Part shown: in pieces, positions 1 to 8,930 of the stretch
Numbering within the stretch: the stretch's first letter is position 1
Layout of the letters: every line of letters begins with the position of its first letter
From: Pseudomonas sp. G2-4
Lineage (GTDB): Bacteria; Pseudomonadota; Gammaproteobacteria; Pseudomonadales; Pseudomonadaceae
Reading direction: 5' to 3'
NCBI RefSeq assembly: GCF_030064125.1
Contig: NZ_CP125957.1
Coordinates: forward strand, 5,917,001-5,981,000
Length of the DNA stretch: 64,000 nucleotides
Program-made: the position numbers and the translations under genes
The notes under the pieces: model-generated
What the model was told of the DNA's origin: nothing
What the model saw: only the letters and a program-made list of their open reading frames with translations
Databases searched by the model: none

Positions 1-870
1 CTCCTCAGCTTTACCAGGAGGAGCATCGTCAGCAGCCCGTACAGCCTGACGACGCTCCTCATCCAAGCGAGCAGCCTCGATCTCACGCATGATCCCCCCG
101 ACATCCGCCGCTTCTTCCGGCTCGTCGAACTCACCCGTCAGCACGCTGGCCGGATGCAAGGTGCCCGCTTCATACAGCGCCCACATCTCCTTCGCGTACT
201 TGGTACGCCTGAGCTCCGGCGCAAACCGGCCGAAGTAGGAGGCCATGTTGCCCACATCCCGCTCCAGCATGCTGAAGGCATGGTTGTTACCCGCCGCATC
301 CACCGCTTGCGGCAGATCGATGATCACCGGCCCTGTCGGCGTAAGCAGTACGTTGAACTCCGACAGGTCACCGTGCACCAGACCAGTACACAGCATCAGC
401 ACGATCTGGGAAATAAGGAACGCGTGATACTCACGGGCCTGATCCGGCTCCAGCGTCACGTCGTTCAGGCGCGGCGCGGCATCGCCGTACTCGTCGGCCA
501 CCAACTCCATCAGCAGCACACCTTCAAGGAAGTCGTACGGTTTGGGCACACGCACACCCGCGCTTGCCAGCCGGAACAGCGCCGCCACTTCGGCGTTCTG
601 CCAGGCGTCTTCGGTTTCCTTGCGCCCGAACTTCGAGCCCTTGGCCATGGCCCGGGCCTGGCGGCTGTTACGGACCTTGCGGCCTTCCTGGTATTCGGCC
701 GCCTGACGAAAACTTCGCTTATTCGCCTCCTTGTAGACCTTGGCGCAACGTAGCTCGTTGCCGCAGCGCACCACATAAACAGCTGCTTCTTTACCACTCA
801 TAAGTGGGCGCAGCACCTCGTCGACCAGACCGTCCTCGATCAGGGGTTCAATGCGTTTTGGAGTCTTCAT
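1..870 (-). CDS. RIO-family serine/threonine protein kinase (3' end beyond window)
   Basis: Reading leftward from ATG at 868-870, the frame stays open to base 1, so 290 codons are visible and the C-terminus lies outside the window. The protein shows the RIO1 kinase plan: a nucleotide-binding lysine in ELRCAKVYKE (about residue 40), the catalytic loop VHGDLSEFNVLL (about 160) and the metal-binding IIDLPQAVD. A charged tail rich in Glu and Arg begins near residue 260. RIO kinases autophosphorylate and in archaea and eukaryotes act in ribosome maturation; the bacterial role is unclear. The homologue in P. aeruginosa is, from memory, PA4780. Start is supported by family alignment of the MKTPKRIEPL beginning. 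Family call is firm; substrate unknown. Confidence 0.88.
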   Translation of the reverse strand, partial: MKTPKRIEPLIEDGLVDEVLRPLMSGKEAAVYVVRCGNELRCAKVYKEANKRSFRQAAEYQEGRKVRNSRQARAMAKGSKFGRKETEDAWQNAEVAALFRLASAGVRVPKPYDFLEGVLLMELVADEYGDAAPRLNDVTLEPDQAREYHAFLISQIVLMLCTGLVHGDLSEFNVLLTPTGPVIIDLPQAVDAAGNNHAFSMLERDVGNMASYFGRFAPELRRTKYAKEMWALYEAGTLHPASVLTGEFDEPEEAADVGGIMREIEAARLDEERRQAVRAADDAPPGKAEE

Positions 871-1095
871 CAGCTTTTATTGTGGGTCCTTTATTACCGA
901 ACACGCGAATGACAGTCGTTATACGGCAATCTTTCCTCCACGGGGAGGGGGTGCCGACCTATGAACCTTACGATGCACACAATGTGCCGGATTAAATCGA
1001 CCGCGCCGAATCATAGCCGAGAGCGGGTATGGCGTTGGCAACTGAATGCGAAGGTATTTGCGACAAGAGCTGACAGCACTGTCCACAGACCAGGC

Positions 1096-1887
1096 TCAGG
1101 ATTTAAACAGCTCCCCTGGCGTATGCCCAAACAGCCCCTTGAACGCCGCGATGAAAGCAGACGTTGAATCATACCCACAGGACAGCGCCGCGCTGGTCAC
1201 ACTGTCGCCCTTCTCCAGCGACCCCAGGGACGACAGCAAGCGCACGCGCTGGCGCCAGGCGCGAAAACTCAGGCCGGTCTCGCGCTGGAACAGGCGCATC
1301 AGAGTTTTTTCCGAGGTGCCCAGGCGTTCAGCCCAAACTTGCAGGCTGACGTTCTGATCGGGCTGTACGATCAGTTCGTTGCACAGCGTCAGCAGACGCG
1401 CGTGTCGCGGCAGCGGCAGGGAGAAGCCCACTTCCGGCAGGGTCGCCAACTGGTCCAGCAGCACCCGCACCAAACGCTCCTCCCAGGTCTCGTCCTGCGG
1501 GTATTCGGCCGGCAGCTGACAGAACACCTTGATCAACTCCCGCGCCAGCGGCGTGACTTCCAACACCCGGCAGCGCTCATCCGCCCAGGGGCAAGCCTGG
1601 CGATGGACATAAAGGCTGCGCATTTCCGCCCGAGTGGAGGTCACCACCTGGTGCTCCAGGTCGGCCGGGATCCAGATGCCCCGTTGGGGCGGGGCGAAGA
1701 AGCTGCCCTCGGCGGTGTGCACGCCGAGAACGCCGCTGATGGCGTAGGAAAATTGCACCCAGTCATGGCGATGGGCTTGCGTCCAGGATCCGGCGCTCAG
1801 GCTTTCGACACGGGCATACAACGGCCTGGGCAATTGCGTGAGGTCGGGAATGCGTCTTTCCAGCTGCTGATGTCCGTTAGTCGGCAT
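1096..1887 (-). CDS. AraC-family transcriptional regulator
   Basis: A 263-aa regulator. Residues about 20-110 form a cupin-like sensor (HRHDWVQF, then a beta-rich GIWIPADLEHQV stretch), and residues about 165-263 carry the double helix-turn-helix of the AraC/XylS family, including LGTSEKTLMRLFQRETGLSF and the second-helix SCGYDSTSAFIAAFKGLFG. It reads away from the SBF-family transporter gene with only about 80 bp between the starts, so it probably controls that gene and perhaps its own expression. The inducer cannot be read from sequence; the cupin and the neighbouring transporter suggest a small organic ligand. Confidence 0.9.
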   Translation of the reverse strand: MPTNGHQQLERRIPDLTQLPRPLYARVESLSAGSWTQAHRHDWVQFSYAISGVLGVHTAEGSFFAPPQRGIWIPADLEHQVVTSTRAEMRSLYVHRQACPWADERCRVLEVTPLARELIKVFCQLPAEYPQDETWEERLVRVLLDQLATLPEVGFSLPLPRHARLLTLCNELIVQPDQNVSLQVWAERLGTSEKTLMRLFQRETGLSFRAWRQRVRLLSSLGSLEKGDSVTSAALSCGYDSTSAFIAAFKGLFGHTPGELFKS

Positions 1888-1966
1888 TGATTGGCCTTAT
1901 GTCGCAAGACGGTTGTATGGACCGACGTTAGGCTAAGTCGACTTTTCTTACAACTTGCGGTGCCCT

Positions 1967-2995
1967 ATGCACATCTTCCGCCACCTCAAACGCATAGTGA
2001 CCGACTGGTTCCTCTGCGGCATGTTGCTCGCCACATTGCTGGCGTATTTCTTTCCGACCTTTGGCGCCAGCGGCGGCGCCATGCACGCCGAGTGGGTCGT
2101 CAATATCGGCATCTTCGTGGTGTTCTTCCTGCACGGGGTCAACCTGTCCGGTGAGCAGATTCGCCACGGTCTGAAAAACACTCGGCTGCACATAATGGTG
2201 CAGGGCTTCACCTTCGGCGTGTTTCCGTTGCTCTGGTTGCTCAGCAACTGGCTACTGGGCAGCCATGTACCGTCGTTGCTGATGCTGGGGTTCTTTTACC
2301 TGTGCGCCCTGCCCTCGACTATTTCCTCCTCGGTGGCCCTCACCGGCAGCGCCGGCGGCAACGTGCCGGCGGCGATTCTGAACGCGAGCCTGTCCAGTGT
2401 GCTGGGGGTTGTCCTGACCCCCTTGCTGGTCAGTTTCGTAGTCGGCAGCGGCGCCGGGGGCATCGACCTGGGGTCAACCTTGCTCGACCTGTGCCTGATG
2501 TTGCTGCTGCCGCTGGTATTGGGGCAGTTTCTGCGGCGCTGGCTGGCGGGCTTTTTCGGCCGGTACAAGCGCTACACCAGCATCATCGACAAACTGGTGA
2601 TCCTGCTGCTGGTCTACGCGGCGTTCTGCAACTCGATGGTGTCCGGGATCTGGCAGCAGCAAGGCCACGGCGTGCTGCTCAGCGCGGCGATTGGCAGTGC
2701 CGTGCTGCTGGCGGTCATCCTGTGGGCAACCACCCGCACGGCTCGGGCCCTGCAATTCAGCAGCGCCGACGAGGTCGCTGCGGTGTTCTGCGCCAGCAAG
2801 AAATCCCTCGCCGCCGGGGTGCCGATGGCCGCGTTGATTTTTGGCAATCACCCCGGCCTGGGCCTGATTCTGCTACCCATCATGATTTATCACCCTCTGC
2901 AGTTGATCGTCTGCTCGATCCTGGCCGAGCGTTACTCCAGCCACCATCGAGCGCTGGCCACTCAACAGAAAGAGGCGGTCCTCAACGCTCGATAA
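1967..2995 (+). CDS. Bile acid:sodium symporter (SBF/YfeH-like) family transporter
   Basis: A 342-aa inner-membrane protein with about nine to ten hydrophobic segments, beginning MHIFRHLKRIVTDWFLCGM. The segment LCALPSTISSSVALTGSAGGN is the characteristic crossing-helix region of the SBF-like (PF13593) family, and SADEVAAVFCASKKSLAAG is the second conserved region. I chose ATG 1967 over an in-frame TTG at 1955 because family members begin at this Met. Members of this subfamily are poorly characterised and the substrate is not predictable. Its last 14 bp overlap the end of the convergent thiolase gene. A divergent AraC regulator sits directly upstream. Confidence 0.88.
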   Translation: MHIFRHLKRIVTDWFLCGMLLATLLAYFFPTFGASGGAMHAEWVVNIGIFVVFFLHGVNLSGEQIRHGLKNTRLHIMVQGFTFGVFPLLWLLSNWLLGSHVPSLLMLGFFYLCALPSTISSSVALTGSAGGNVPAAILNASLSSVLGVVLTPLLVSFVVGSGAGGIDLGSTLLDLCLMLLLPLVLGQFLRRWLAGFFGRYKRYTSIIDKLVILLLVYAAFCNSMVSGIWQQQGHGVLLSAAIGSAVLLAVILWATTRTARALQFSSADEVAAVFCASKKSLAAGVPMAALIFGNHPGLGLILLPIMIYHPLQLIVCSILAERYSSHHRALATQQKEAVLNAR

Positions 2996-4259
2996 TCACC
3001 GTCACGCCTTGGCCGGCGGCCGCACAGATCGAGATCAGCCCCCGGCCTCGTCCCGCAGCATCCAGCAACTTGGCCAGGTTGGCGACAATGCGCCCGCCCG
3101 TGGCCGCAAACGGGTGGCCGGCGGCCAGGGAACTGCCCTTCACGTTCAACCGGCTGCGGTCGATGGTGCCCAGCGGCGCGTCCAGCCCCAGGCGGGTCCT
3201 GCAGTAGTCAGGGTCTTCCCAGGCTTTCAGCGTGCACAGCACCTGGGCGGCGAACGCTTCATGGATCTCGTAGTAATCGAAGTCCTGCAAGGTCAGGCCG
3301 TTGCGCGCCAGCAGTCGCGGCACGGCGTAGACCGGCGCCATCAGCAACCCCTCGGCGCCATTGACGAAGTCCACCGCCGCCGTTTCACCGTCGCGCAGGT
3401 ACGCCAGGATCGGCAGGCCACGGGCCTTGGCCCACTCTTCGCTGCCCAGCAACACCAACGAAGCGCCATCGGTCAGTGGTGTGGAGTTGCCGGCCGTCAT
3501 GGTGCCCTTGGCGCTTTTTTCGAAGGCCGGTTTGAGGGACGCGAGTTTTTCCAGGGTCAGGTCCGGGCGCAGGTTGTTGTCCCGGGTCAGGCCGAGAAAC
3601 GGCGTCATCAAATCGTTCTGCCAACCTTCGGCGTAGGACGCCGCCATTTTCTGATGACTTTCCAGGGCCAACTGATCCTGCTCTTCCCGGGGGATCTGCC
3701 AGGTCTGCGCCATCAACTCACAATGCTGGCCCATGTTCAGGCCGGTGCGCGGCTCATTGATGCGTGGCAGCTCGGGCATCAAGTGCTGGGGACGCAGTTG
3801 CAGGAACGTCTTGATCTTATCGGCGGTGGTCTTGGCGCGGTTGGCTTGCAGCAGAATCCTGCGCAGCCCTTCATTGACCGCAATCGGCGCGTCCGAGGTG
3901 GTATCAACTCCGCCGGCAATGCCGCTGTCGATCTGGCCCAGGGCGATCTTGTTGGCGACCAGCAACACGGTCTCCAGCCCCGTGCCGCAGGCCTGTTGCA
4001 CGTCGTAGGCCGGCGTGGTTGGCGACAGCCGCGAGCCAAGCACGCATTCGCGTGTCAGGTTCATCTCCCGGGAGTGCTTGAGCACCGCACCGGCAGCCAT
4101 CTCGCCGATGTGCAGGCCATGCAGGTTGTAGCGCTCGATCAGCCCTTCAAGGGCAGCCGTCAGCATCGCCTGGTTGCTGGCGGTGGCATAGGGCCCGTTG
4201 GAACGGGCGAAGGGGATGCGGTTACCGCCGATAATCGCGACGCGGCGTAGCTGTGTCAT
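2982..4259 (-). CDS. Acetyl-CoA C-acyltransferase (thiolase, FadI-like)
   Basis: A 425-aa thiolase that would cleave or condense 3-ketoacyl-CoA with CoA. The nucleophile is Cys91 in QQACGTGLET; the general-base region is His382 in AAGHPFAATGG, and the second catalytic Cys412 lies in SICAAAGQG. Length and the NRIPFARSNGPYA N-terminus match FadI/YfcY-type enzymes. It is transcribed away from the SDR/MaoC pair across a 143-bp gap; together the three enzymes give thiolase, ketoacyl reductase and enoyl hydratase activities of an acyl-CoA or polyketide-like cycle. In P. aeruginosa the same trio lies near PA4785-4786 (from memory). Chain-length preference is unknown. Confidence 0.9.
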   Translation of the reverse strand: MTQLRRVAIIGGNRIPFARSNGPYATASNQAMLTAALEGLIERYNLHGLHIGEMAAGAVLKHSREMNLTRECVLGSRLSPTTPAYDVQQACGTGLETVLLVANKIALGQIDSGIAGGVDTTSDAPIAVNEGLRRILLQANRAKTTADKIKTFLQLRPQHLMPELPRINEPRTGLNMGQHCELMAQTWQIPREEQDQLALESHQKMAASYAEGWQNDLMTPFLGLTRDNNLRPDLTLEKLASLKPAFEKSAKGTMTAGNSTPLTDGASLVLLGSEEWAKARGLPILAYLRDGETAAVDFVNGAEGLLMAPVYAVPRLLARNGLTLQDFDYYEIHEAFAAQVLCTLKAWEDPDYCRTRLGLDAPLGTIDRSRLNVKGSSLAAGHPFAATGGRIVANLAKLLDAAGRGRGLISICAAAGQGVTVIIER

Positions 4260-4402
4260 GAAGAACTCCCTGTGTATCCGGATGCGCCAAAGGTCCTGCG
4301 GGAACTCCGCTCCCGCTCAAGCTTAGGCTTTATCTCGCCGATCGAACGACTGATTGCCAATCATGGTCCACACTTGGAACCCCATCAGCCGGAGTGTGTT
4401 CC

Positions 4403-5755
4403 ATGTCTGACCGTTATATCGACTTCGCCAATTCGGCCATTGGCCTGCGTCTGGTCGGGGCCCTGGGCCTTCCATCGCCGGTACGCCTGGAACGCTGGCA
4501 GGCCGGGCGGCTGCGGCCAATCGAGGGGGCGTTGCTGCTGGGCGGTGGGCCGCTGACCGAACAGATTGGCACGTTCGCCAAGCGTCTGACCGACGCCATT
4601 TTCGTCTACGGCGGCGAACCGACCCTGGCCACTGAGTGGATTCCCGGCCACGGTCCGAAAATCAAAGCCGTGGTGTACGACGCCAGCCATTTGGTGCAGG
4701 CCGATCTGCTCAAGCAGTTGCGGGAATTTTTCCAGCCACTGATGAAGAACCTCGACCACAACGCCCATGTCGTCATCCTTGGCCGCGCGCCGGAAAGCCT
4801 CGACGAGCCTTTTGCCGCCAGTGCCCAGCGGGCGCTGGAGGGTTTCAGCCGTTCCCTGGCCAAAGAGTTGCGCCATGGCGGGACGCTGCAACTGCTGTAT
4901 GTCGGCGACGGCGCCGAAACGCAGCTGGAAGGCGCATTACGGTTTTTCCTCTCGCCCAAGAGCGCCTTCGTTTCCGGGCAGGTGATTCGCCTCAATACCT
5001 GCGACACCCAGGTTCAGGATTGGACCCGCCCGCTTACGGGGCTCAAGGCGCTGGTCACCGGCGCCGCCCGCGGCATCGGCGCCTCCATCGCCGAAACCCT
5101 GGCCCGTGACGGTGCCGACGTGATCCTGCTGGACGTCCCCCAGGCCAAGGCCGATCTCGACGCCTTGGCGGCACGCTTGAGTGGACGCAGCGTCACCCTG
5201 GACATCTGCGCCGAAGACGCCGCCGCACAGTTGATCGAGCACCTGCCCGATGGCATCGACATCGTGGTGCACAACGCCGGCATCACCCGGGACAAGACCC
5301 TTGCCAACATGACCCCGGAATTCTGGGACGCCGTGCTGGCGGTCAACCTCAACGCGCCACAAGTGCTGACCAAAGCCCTGCTGGACAGCGGCACCCTGCG
5401 GGACAATGGCCGGGTGATTCTGCTGGCGTCCATCAGTGGCATTGCCGGCAACCGCGGGCAGACCAACTACGCCGCGAGCAAGGCCGGGTTGATCGGCCTG
5501 GCCCAGGCCTGGGCGCCGACGCTGCAGCCACGGGGTATCAGCATTAACGCGGTGGCGCCGGGTTTCATTGAGACTCGCATGACAGCCGACATCCCCTTCG
5601 CCCTGCGCGAAGCCGGGCGGCGCATGAGTTCCCTGGGCCAGGGCGGCCTGCCCCAGGACGTCGCCGAAGCCGTGGCATGGCTTGCGCAGCCGGGCACCGG
5701 TGCGGTGACCGGACAGGCGCTGCGGGTGTGTGGGCAAAGCCTTTTGGGAGCATGA
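4403..5755 (+). CDS. 3-oxoacyl-ACP/CoA reductase, long FabG-like SDR
   Basis: A 450-aa protein starting at ATG 4403, with GGAG at 4391-4394 as ribosome-binding site. The C-terminal half (about 210-450) is a classical short-chain dehydrogenase with the NAD(P)-binding ALVTGAARGIGASIAETLA, the NAG motif in VHNAGITRDKT, the catalytic Ser region LLASISGIAG and the active-site YAASK. The N-terminal 200 residues resemble a degenerate Rossmann domain, the arrangement seen in high-molecular-weight FabG4-type enzymes. It should reduce 3-ketoacyl thioesters with NADPH or NADH. Its stop overlaps the start of the MaoC gene (ATGA), indicating translational coupling. Confidence 0.88.
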   Translation: MSDRYIDFANSAIGLRLVGALGLPSPVRLERWQAGRLRPIEGALLLGGGPLTEQIGTFAKRLTDAIFVYGGEPTLATEWIPGHGPKIKAVVYDASHLVQADLLKQLREFFQPLMKNLDHNAHVVILGRAPESLDEPFAASAQRALEGFSRSLAKELRHGGTLQLLYVGDGAETQLEGALRFFLSPKSAFVSGQVIRLNTCDTQVQDWTRPLTGLKALVTGAARGIGASIAETLARDGADVILLDVPQAKADLDALAARLSGRSVTLDICAEDAAAQLIEHLPDGIDIVVHNAGITRDKTLANMTPEFWDAVLAVNLNAPQVLTKALLDSGTLRDNGRVILLASISGIAGNRGQTNYAASKAGLIGLAQAWAPTLQPRGISINAVAPGFIETRMTADIPFALREAGRRMSSLGQGGLPQDVAEAVAWLAQPGTGAVTGQALRVCGQSLLGA

Positions 5756-6612
5756 CCATGACGATCCAATGGCACGAGGTAAGCGCCGCGCCGAGTATGT
5801 CCGGGCTCTACGCGAAAGCGGCGACACGCCGCAAGGTCACCGGCAAGACCTTGCCAGAGGACGGGTTGCGCCAGGTGATACAGGTCGATCAGCAACGCCT
5901 GGCGGCCTATCGCAAGGTTTGCGGTTTCGCTGAAAACGGGCTGCTGCCGCCGACCTACCCCCACGTACTGGCGTTCGCCCTGCAAATGCAATTGCTCACC
6001 GCCCGGGATTTTCCGTTCCCGCTGCTGGGGCTGATCCACTTGAGCAACCGTATCCGCGTGCTGCGGCCCATGGGCGGGGTCAGCCAGGTGCGGGCCAGCG
6101 TCAATGTCGAGAACCTGCAAGCCCACCCCAAGGGTGCGGTGTTCAATCTCGTGACCCGCCTCGATGATCAGTTGGGGCCATTGTGGGAGGCCGAGAGCCA
6201 GATGCTGTGCAGAGGCGTCCAGATTGATGGCGCGCTGGTGGAAGACCGGCCGGAAACCAGTCCGCCATTGATGGAGGTGGCGCACTGGCCGGCACCCGCC
6301 GACATTGGCCGGCAGTACGCCAAGGTGTCCGGCGACTACAACCCGATTCACCTGAGCGGCATCAGCGCCCGTTTGTTCGGCTTCCCCACCGCCATCGCCC
6401 ACGGCCTGTGGAACAAGGCCAGAACCCTGGCGGCATTGGACGAGCACCTGCCCGATGCCAACCTCGAGATCGAGGTGACCTTCAAGAAGCCAGTGCGCTT
6501 GCCCAGTGAGGTGACCCTGCTGGCCAGCGCGGCGGGGTCCAGTGGGGATTTGCGATTGATGGGGGCTGGGGAACTGGAGCATATGGTGGGGAGCTGGGGG
6601 CCGGTGGCCTGA
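5752..6612 (+). CDS. MaoC-family (hot-dog) acyl dehydratase
   Basis: About 286 aa. The C-terminal hot-dog domain carries the hydratase 2 motif YAKVSGDYNPIHLSG followed by FPTAIAHGLW, where Asp and His form the catalytic pair that hydrates or dehydrates enoyl and 3-hydroxyacyl thioesters. The N-terminal half is a second, non-catalytic hot-dog, so the monomer resembles a double hot-dog hydratase. The start ATG at 5752 overlaps the stop of the preceding SDR gene; a second in-frame ATG at 5758 is equally possible. The gene completes a reductase-hydratase operon beside the divergent thiolase. The eight-unit REPIN array begins 23 bp after its stop. Confidence 0.85.
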   Translation: MTMTIQWHEVSAAPSMSGLYAKAATRRKVTGKTLPEDGLRQVIQVDQQRLAAYRKVCGFAENGLLPPTYPHVLAFALQMQLLTARDFPFPLLGLIHLSNRIRVLRPMGGVSQVRASVNVENLQAHPKGAVFNLVTRLDDQLGPLWEAESQMLCRGVQIDGALVEDRPETSPPLMEVAHWPAPADIGRQYAKVSGDYNPIHLSGISARLFGFPTAIAHGLWNKARTLAALDEHLPDANLEIEVTFKKPVRLPSEVTLLASAAGSSGDLRLMGAGELEHMVGSWGPVA

Positions 6613-6635
6613 GCGATGACAGGGTTTATCCCAGA

Positions 6636-7710
6636 GGGAGCGAGCCTGCTCGCGAAAGCGGTGGGTCAGCTTGCATTGATGTCGGATGTATTGCCGTCAT
6701 CGCGAGCAGGCTCGCTCCCACATTTGTTCTCGGGCGTTCACAGATTCTGTGTCCACCGCCAATCCTCTGTGGGAGCGAGCTTGCTCGCGAAAGCGGTGGG
6801 TCAGCTTGCATTGATGTCGGATGTACCGCCGTCATCGCGAGCAGGCTCGCTCCCACATTTTGTTCTCGGGTGTTCACAGATTCAGTGTCCACCGCCAATC
6901 CCCTGTGGGAGCGAGCTTGCTCGCGAAAGCGGTGGGTCAGCTTGCATTGATGTCGGATGTATTGCCGTCATCGCGAGCAAGCTCGCTCCCACATTTGTTC
7001 TCGGGTGTTCACAGATTCAGTGTCCACCGCCAATCCCCCTGTGGGAGCGAGCCTGCTCGCGAAAGCGGTGGGTCAGCTTGCATTGATGTCGGATGTATTG
7101 CCGTCATCGCGAGCAAGCTCGCTCCCACATTGGTTCTCGGGTGTTCACAGATTCAGTGTCCACCGCCAATCCCCCTGTGGGAGCGAGCCTGCTCGCGAAA
7201 GCGGTGGGTCAGCTTGCATTGATGTCGGATGTACCGCCGTCATCGCGGGCAAGCTCGCTCCCACATTGGTTCTCGGGCGTTCACAGATTCTGTGTCCACC
7301 GCCAATCCCCTGTGGGAGCGAGCCTGCTCGCGAAAGCAGTGGGTCAGCTTGCATTGATGTCGGATGTACCGCCGTCATCGCGAGCAAGCTCCCACATTGG
7401 TTCTCGGGCGTTCACAGATTCTGTGTCCACCGCCAATCCTCTGTGGGAGCGAGCTTGCTCGCGAAAGCGGTGGGTCAGCTTGCATTGATGTCGGATGTAT
7501 TGCCGTCATCGCGAGCAGGCTCGCTCCCACATTTGTTCTCGGGCGTTCACAGATTCAGTGTCCACCGCCAATCCCCTGTGGGAGCGAGCCTGCTCGCGAA
7601 AGCGGTGGGTCAGCTTGCATTGATGTCGGATGTATTGCCGTCATCGCGAGCAGGCTCGCTCCCACATTGGTTCTCGGGTGTTCACAGATTCTGTGTCCAC
7701 CGTCAATCCG
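6636..7710. repeat. Tandem array of eight REPIN units, period about 135 bp
   Basis: Eight head-to-tail units begin at 6636, 6771, 6907, 7043, 7179, 7314, 7445 and 7580. Each has a left REP (GTGGGAGCGAGC then CTGC or TTGC, CTCGCGAAAGC), a 40-45 bp interior containing CAGCTTGCATTGATGTCGG, an inverted right REP (ATCGCGAGCA, GGCTCGC, TCCCAC) and a 45-bp spacer that is also conserved (it includes GTTCACAGATTC and GTGTCCACCGCC). Unit spacing is 135 or 136 bp except unit 6, which is 131 because part of its right arm is lost. Each unit can fold into a long hairpin. The array fills the whole gap between the convergent MaoC and DUF4136 genes. No REP-associated tyrosine transposase gene is in the window. 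Confidence 0.95.
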
Positions 7711-7722
7711 CCGCGGGCTTGG

Positions 7723-8280
7723 CTAGCGCGGCGGGTAGTTGGACAAGATCCGCCCCACCGTCTCACGCAGCGCAAGGCTGCGGTCAGTTGGATTCGGCGA
7801 ATTGCTGAGCATTCGCTCATCACTGCCACGCCACACCAGCTTCCCGTCCTTGCCATCGAGCAGGTCGATCTGCACCGTGGCGACTTTGTAGCTGATGTTA
7901 CGGGTTTCGTTGTACATCGGACCGCCCCAATAACCGTTCCAAGGGCCGCCCCAACCGCCACCGTAATTAGTCGTGACCTGTTGTTGACGATCCTCGACGA
8001 TCAAATAGGCCTGGACCTGCACGTCGCCGCGCCCGCCAGCCGACGCCTGGCGCAAGCCGCGTTGGTCGAGTTGATCGGCAACGGCCTGGCGAATCCGCTG
8101 TTCCGTCAGGTCGCTCTTGATTCGGGGGTCATCGGGGCGATATTGCAGCGCAGGTTCTTTCCAGCTCCAGCTGCGATACGCCGCGAAATCACGGTTGGGG
8201 TCGAAGTCGTGGTTGACCTGATTGGAGGCGCAGGCGCTGAGCAGCAGGGCAAAGGCCAGTAGAGCAAGACGGCGAAACAT
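7723..8280 (-). CDS. DUF4136 lipoprotein (first of a tandem pair)
   Basis: A 185-aa protein starting at ATG 8278-8280, preceded by GGAG. Residues 1-19 form a lipoprotein signal with lipobox LLSAC, so Cys becomes the lipidated N-terminus. The mature part begins with NHDFDPNRDFAAYRSWSW, the DUF4136 signature, and has a Gly/Trp-rich insert (YGGGWGGPW). The family is periplasmic or outer-membrane attached with no assigned biochemical role. It lies 20 bp downstream of a paralogous gene of the same family, and the two are probably one transcript. An internal upstream Met exists but would put the signal peptide inside the protein. Confidence 0.87.
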   Translation of the reverse strand: MFRRLALLAFALLLSACASNQVNHDFDPNRDFAAYRSWSWKEPALQYRPDDPRIKSDLTEQRIRQAVADQLDQRGLRQASAGGRGDVQVQAYLIVEDRQQQVTTNYGGGWGGPWNGYWGGPMYNETRNISYKVATVQIDLLDGKDGKLVWRGSDERMLSNSPNPTDRSLALRETVGRILSNYPPR

Positions 8281-8300
8281 GGTTTTTCTCCGTTGCGTAA

Positions 8301-8918
8301 TCAACTTGGCGGATAAGCCGACATGGCTTTTTCCACCGCTTCGCGAATGGCGTCGGTGCGCTCGCTCTGGCTGCCACGCTGGCCGGTCTCGGCACTGGCG
8401 CTCCACACCGGCTGACCATTGCGCGCATCGAATAGATTTACCCGCACCACCACGACCTGCTCCTGATACGTGCGCACCATCGGCACCGTGTGATACGCCC
8501 CATAGCCAGGCCCGTAACGGTCATAACGGTTATAACCGCCGTAGTAACCCGTATCGTAGTCATCGCGAACCTGACGCACGCGGGTCTCCAGGCGTAAATC
8601 GGCGCTGACGAACAGGTCGGCCGGCCGGTTGTCATGCAGCGGGCGCAGGCCTCGCTGGTCCAGGGCATTGCTCACCGCCTCGGCCACCTGGGCCGAGTCC
8701 GCCCAGGCAGTGCCCGGTGGCAGTTGCCCATTGAGCCAGGCCCAACTGCGATAGCGCCCGTAGTCACGGGACGGTGCGGGGTAAGCGCTGCGATCGAACA
8801 CCGTGGCAGCTTCGGGCGGTGCCGGCGGCAGCGGATTGGAAGTGGCGACATACGGGTTGCTGCCCTGGCAAGCCGCCAGTCCCAGGCACAGCATCAACAC
8901 CCCTGAACGACCTTTCAT
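8301..8918 (-). CDS. DUF4136 lipoprotein (second copy, upstream)
   Basis: A 205-aa predicted lipoprotein with signal [17 protein letters not shown], where LAAC is the lipobox. The mature region carries the DUF4136 pattern [17 protein letters not shown] and a Tyr/Gly-rich middle ([18 protein letters not shown]) comparable in position to the Gly/Trp-rich insert of the downstream paralogue. Both proteins end in a YPP motif before the C-terminus. The tandem arrangement and the shared layout point to a duplication followed by divergence. The function is not known; an envelope role is likely from the lipobox. Confidence 0.86.
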   Translation of the reverse strand: MKGRSGVLMLCLGLAACQGSNPYVATSNPLPPAPPEAATVFDRSAYPAPSRDYGRYRSWAWLNGQLPPGTAWADSAQVAEAVSNALDQRGLRPLHDNRPADLFVSADLRLETRVRQVRDDYDTGYYGGYNRYDRYGPGYGAYHTVPMVRTYQEQVVVVRVNLFDARNGQPVWSASAETGQRGSQSERTDAIREAVEKAMSAYPPS

Positions 8919-8930
8919 TTCGCTCTCCGC

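Noticed and set aside
6636..7710. CRISPR-like regular spacing
   Set aside because: Spacers are as conserved as the repeats, units are about 135 bp, and no cas gene is near. These are REPINs.
6616..7808. Several long open frames (up to 283 codons) running through the REPIN array
   Set aside because: The peptides are periodic translations of the repeat in every frame (VGASLLAKAVGQLA and similar), with no ribosome site and no conservation beyond the repeat itself.
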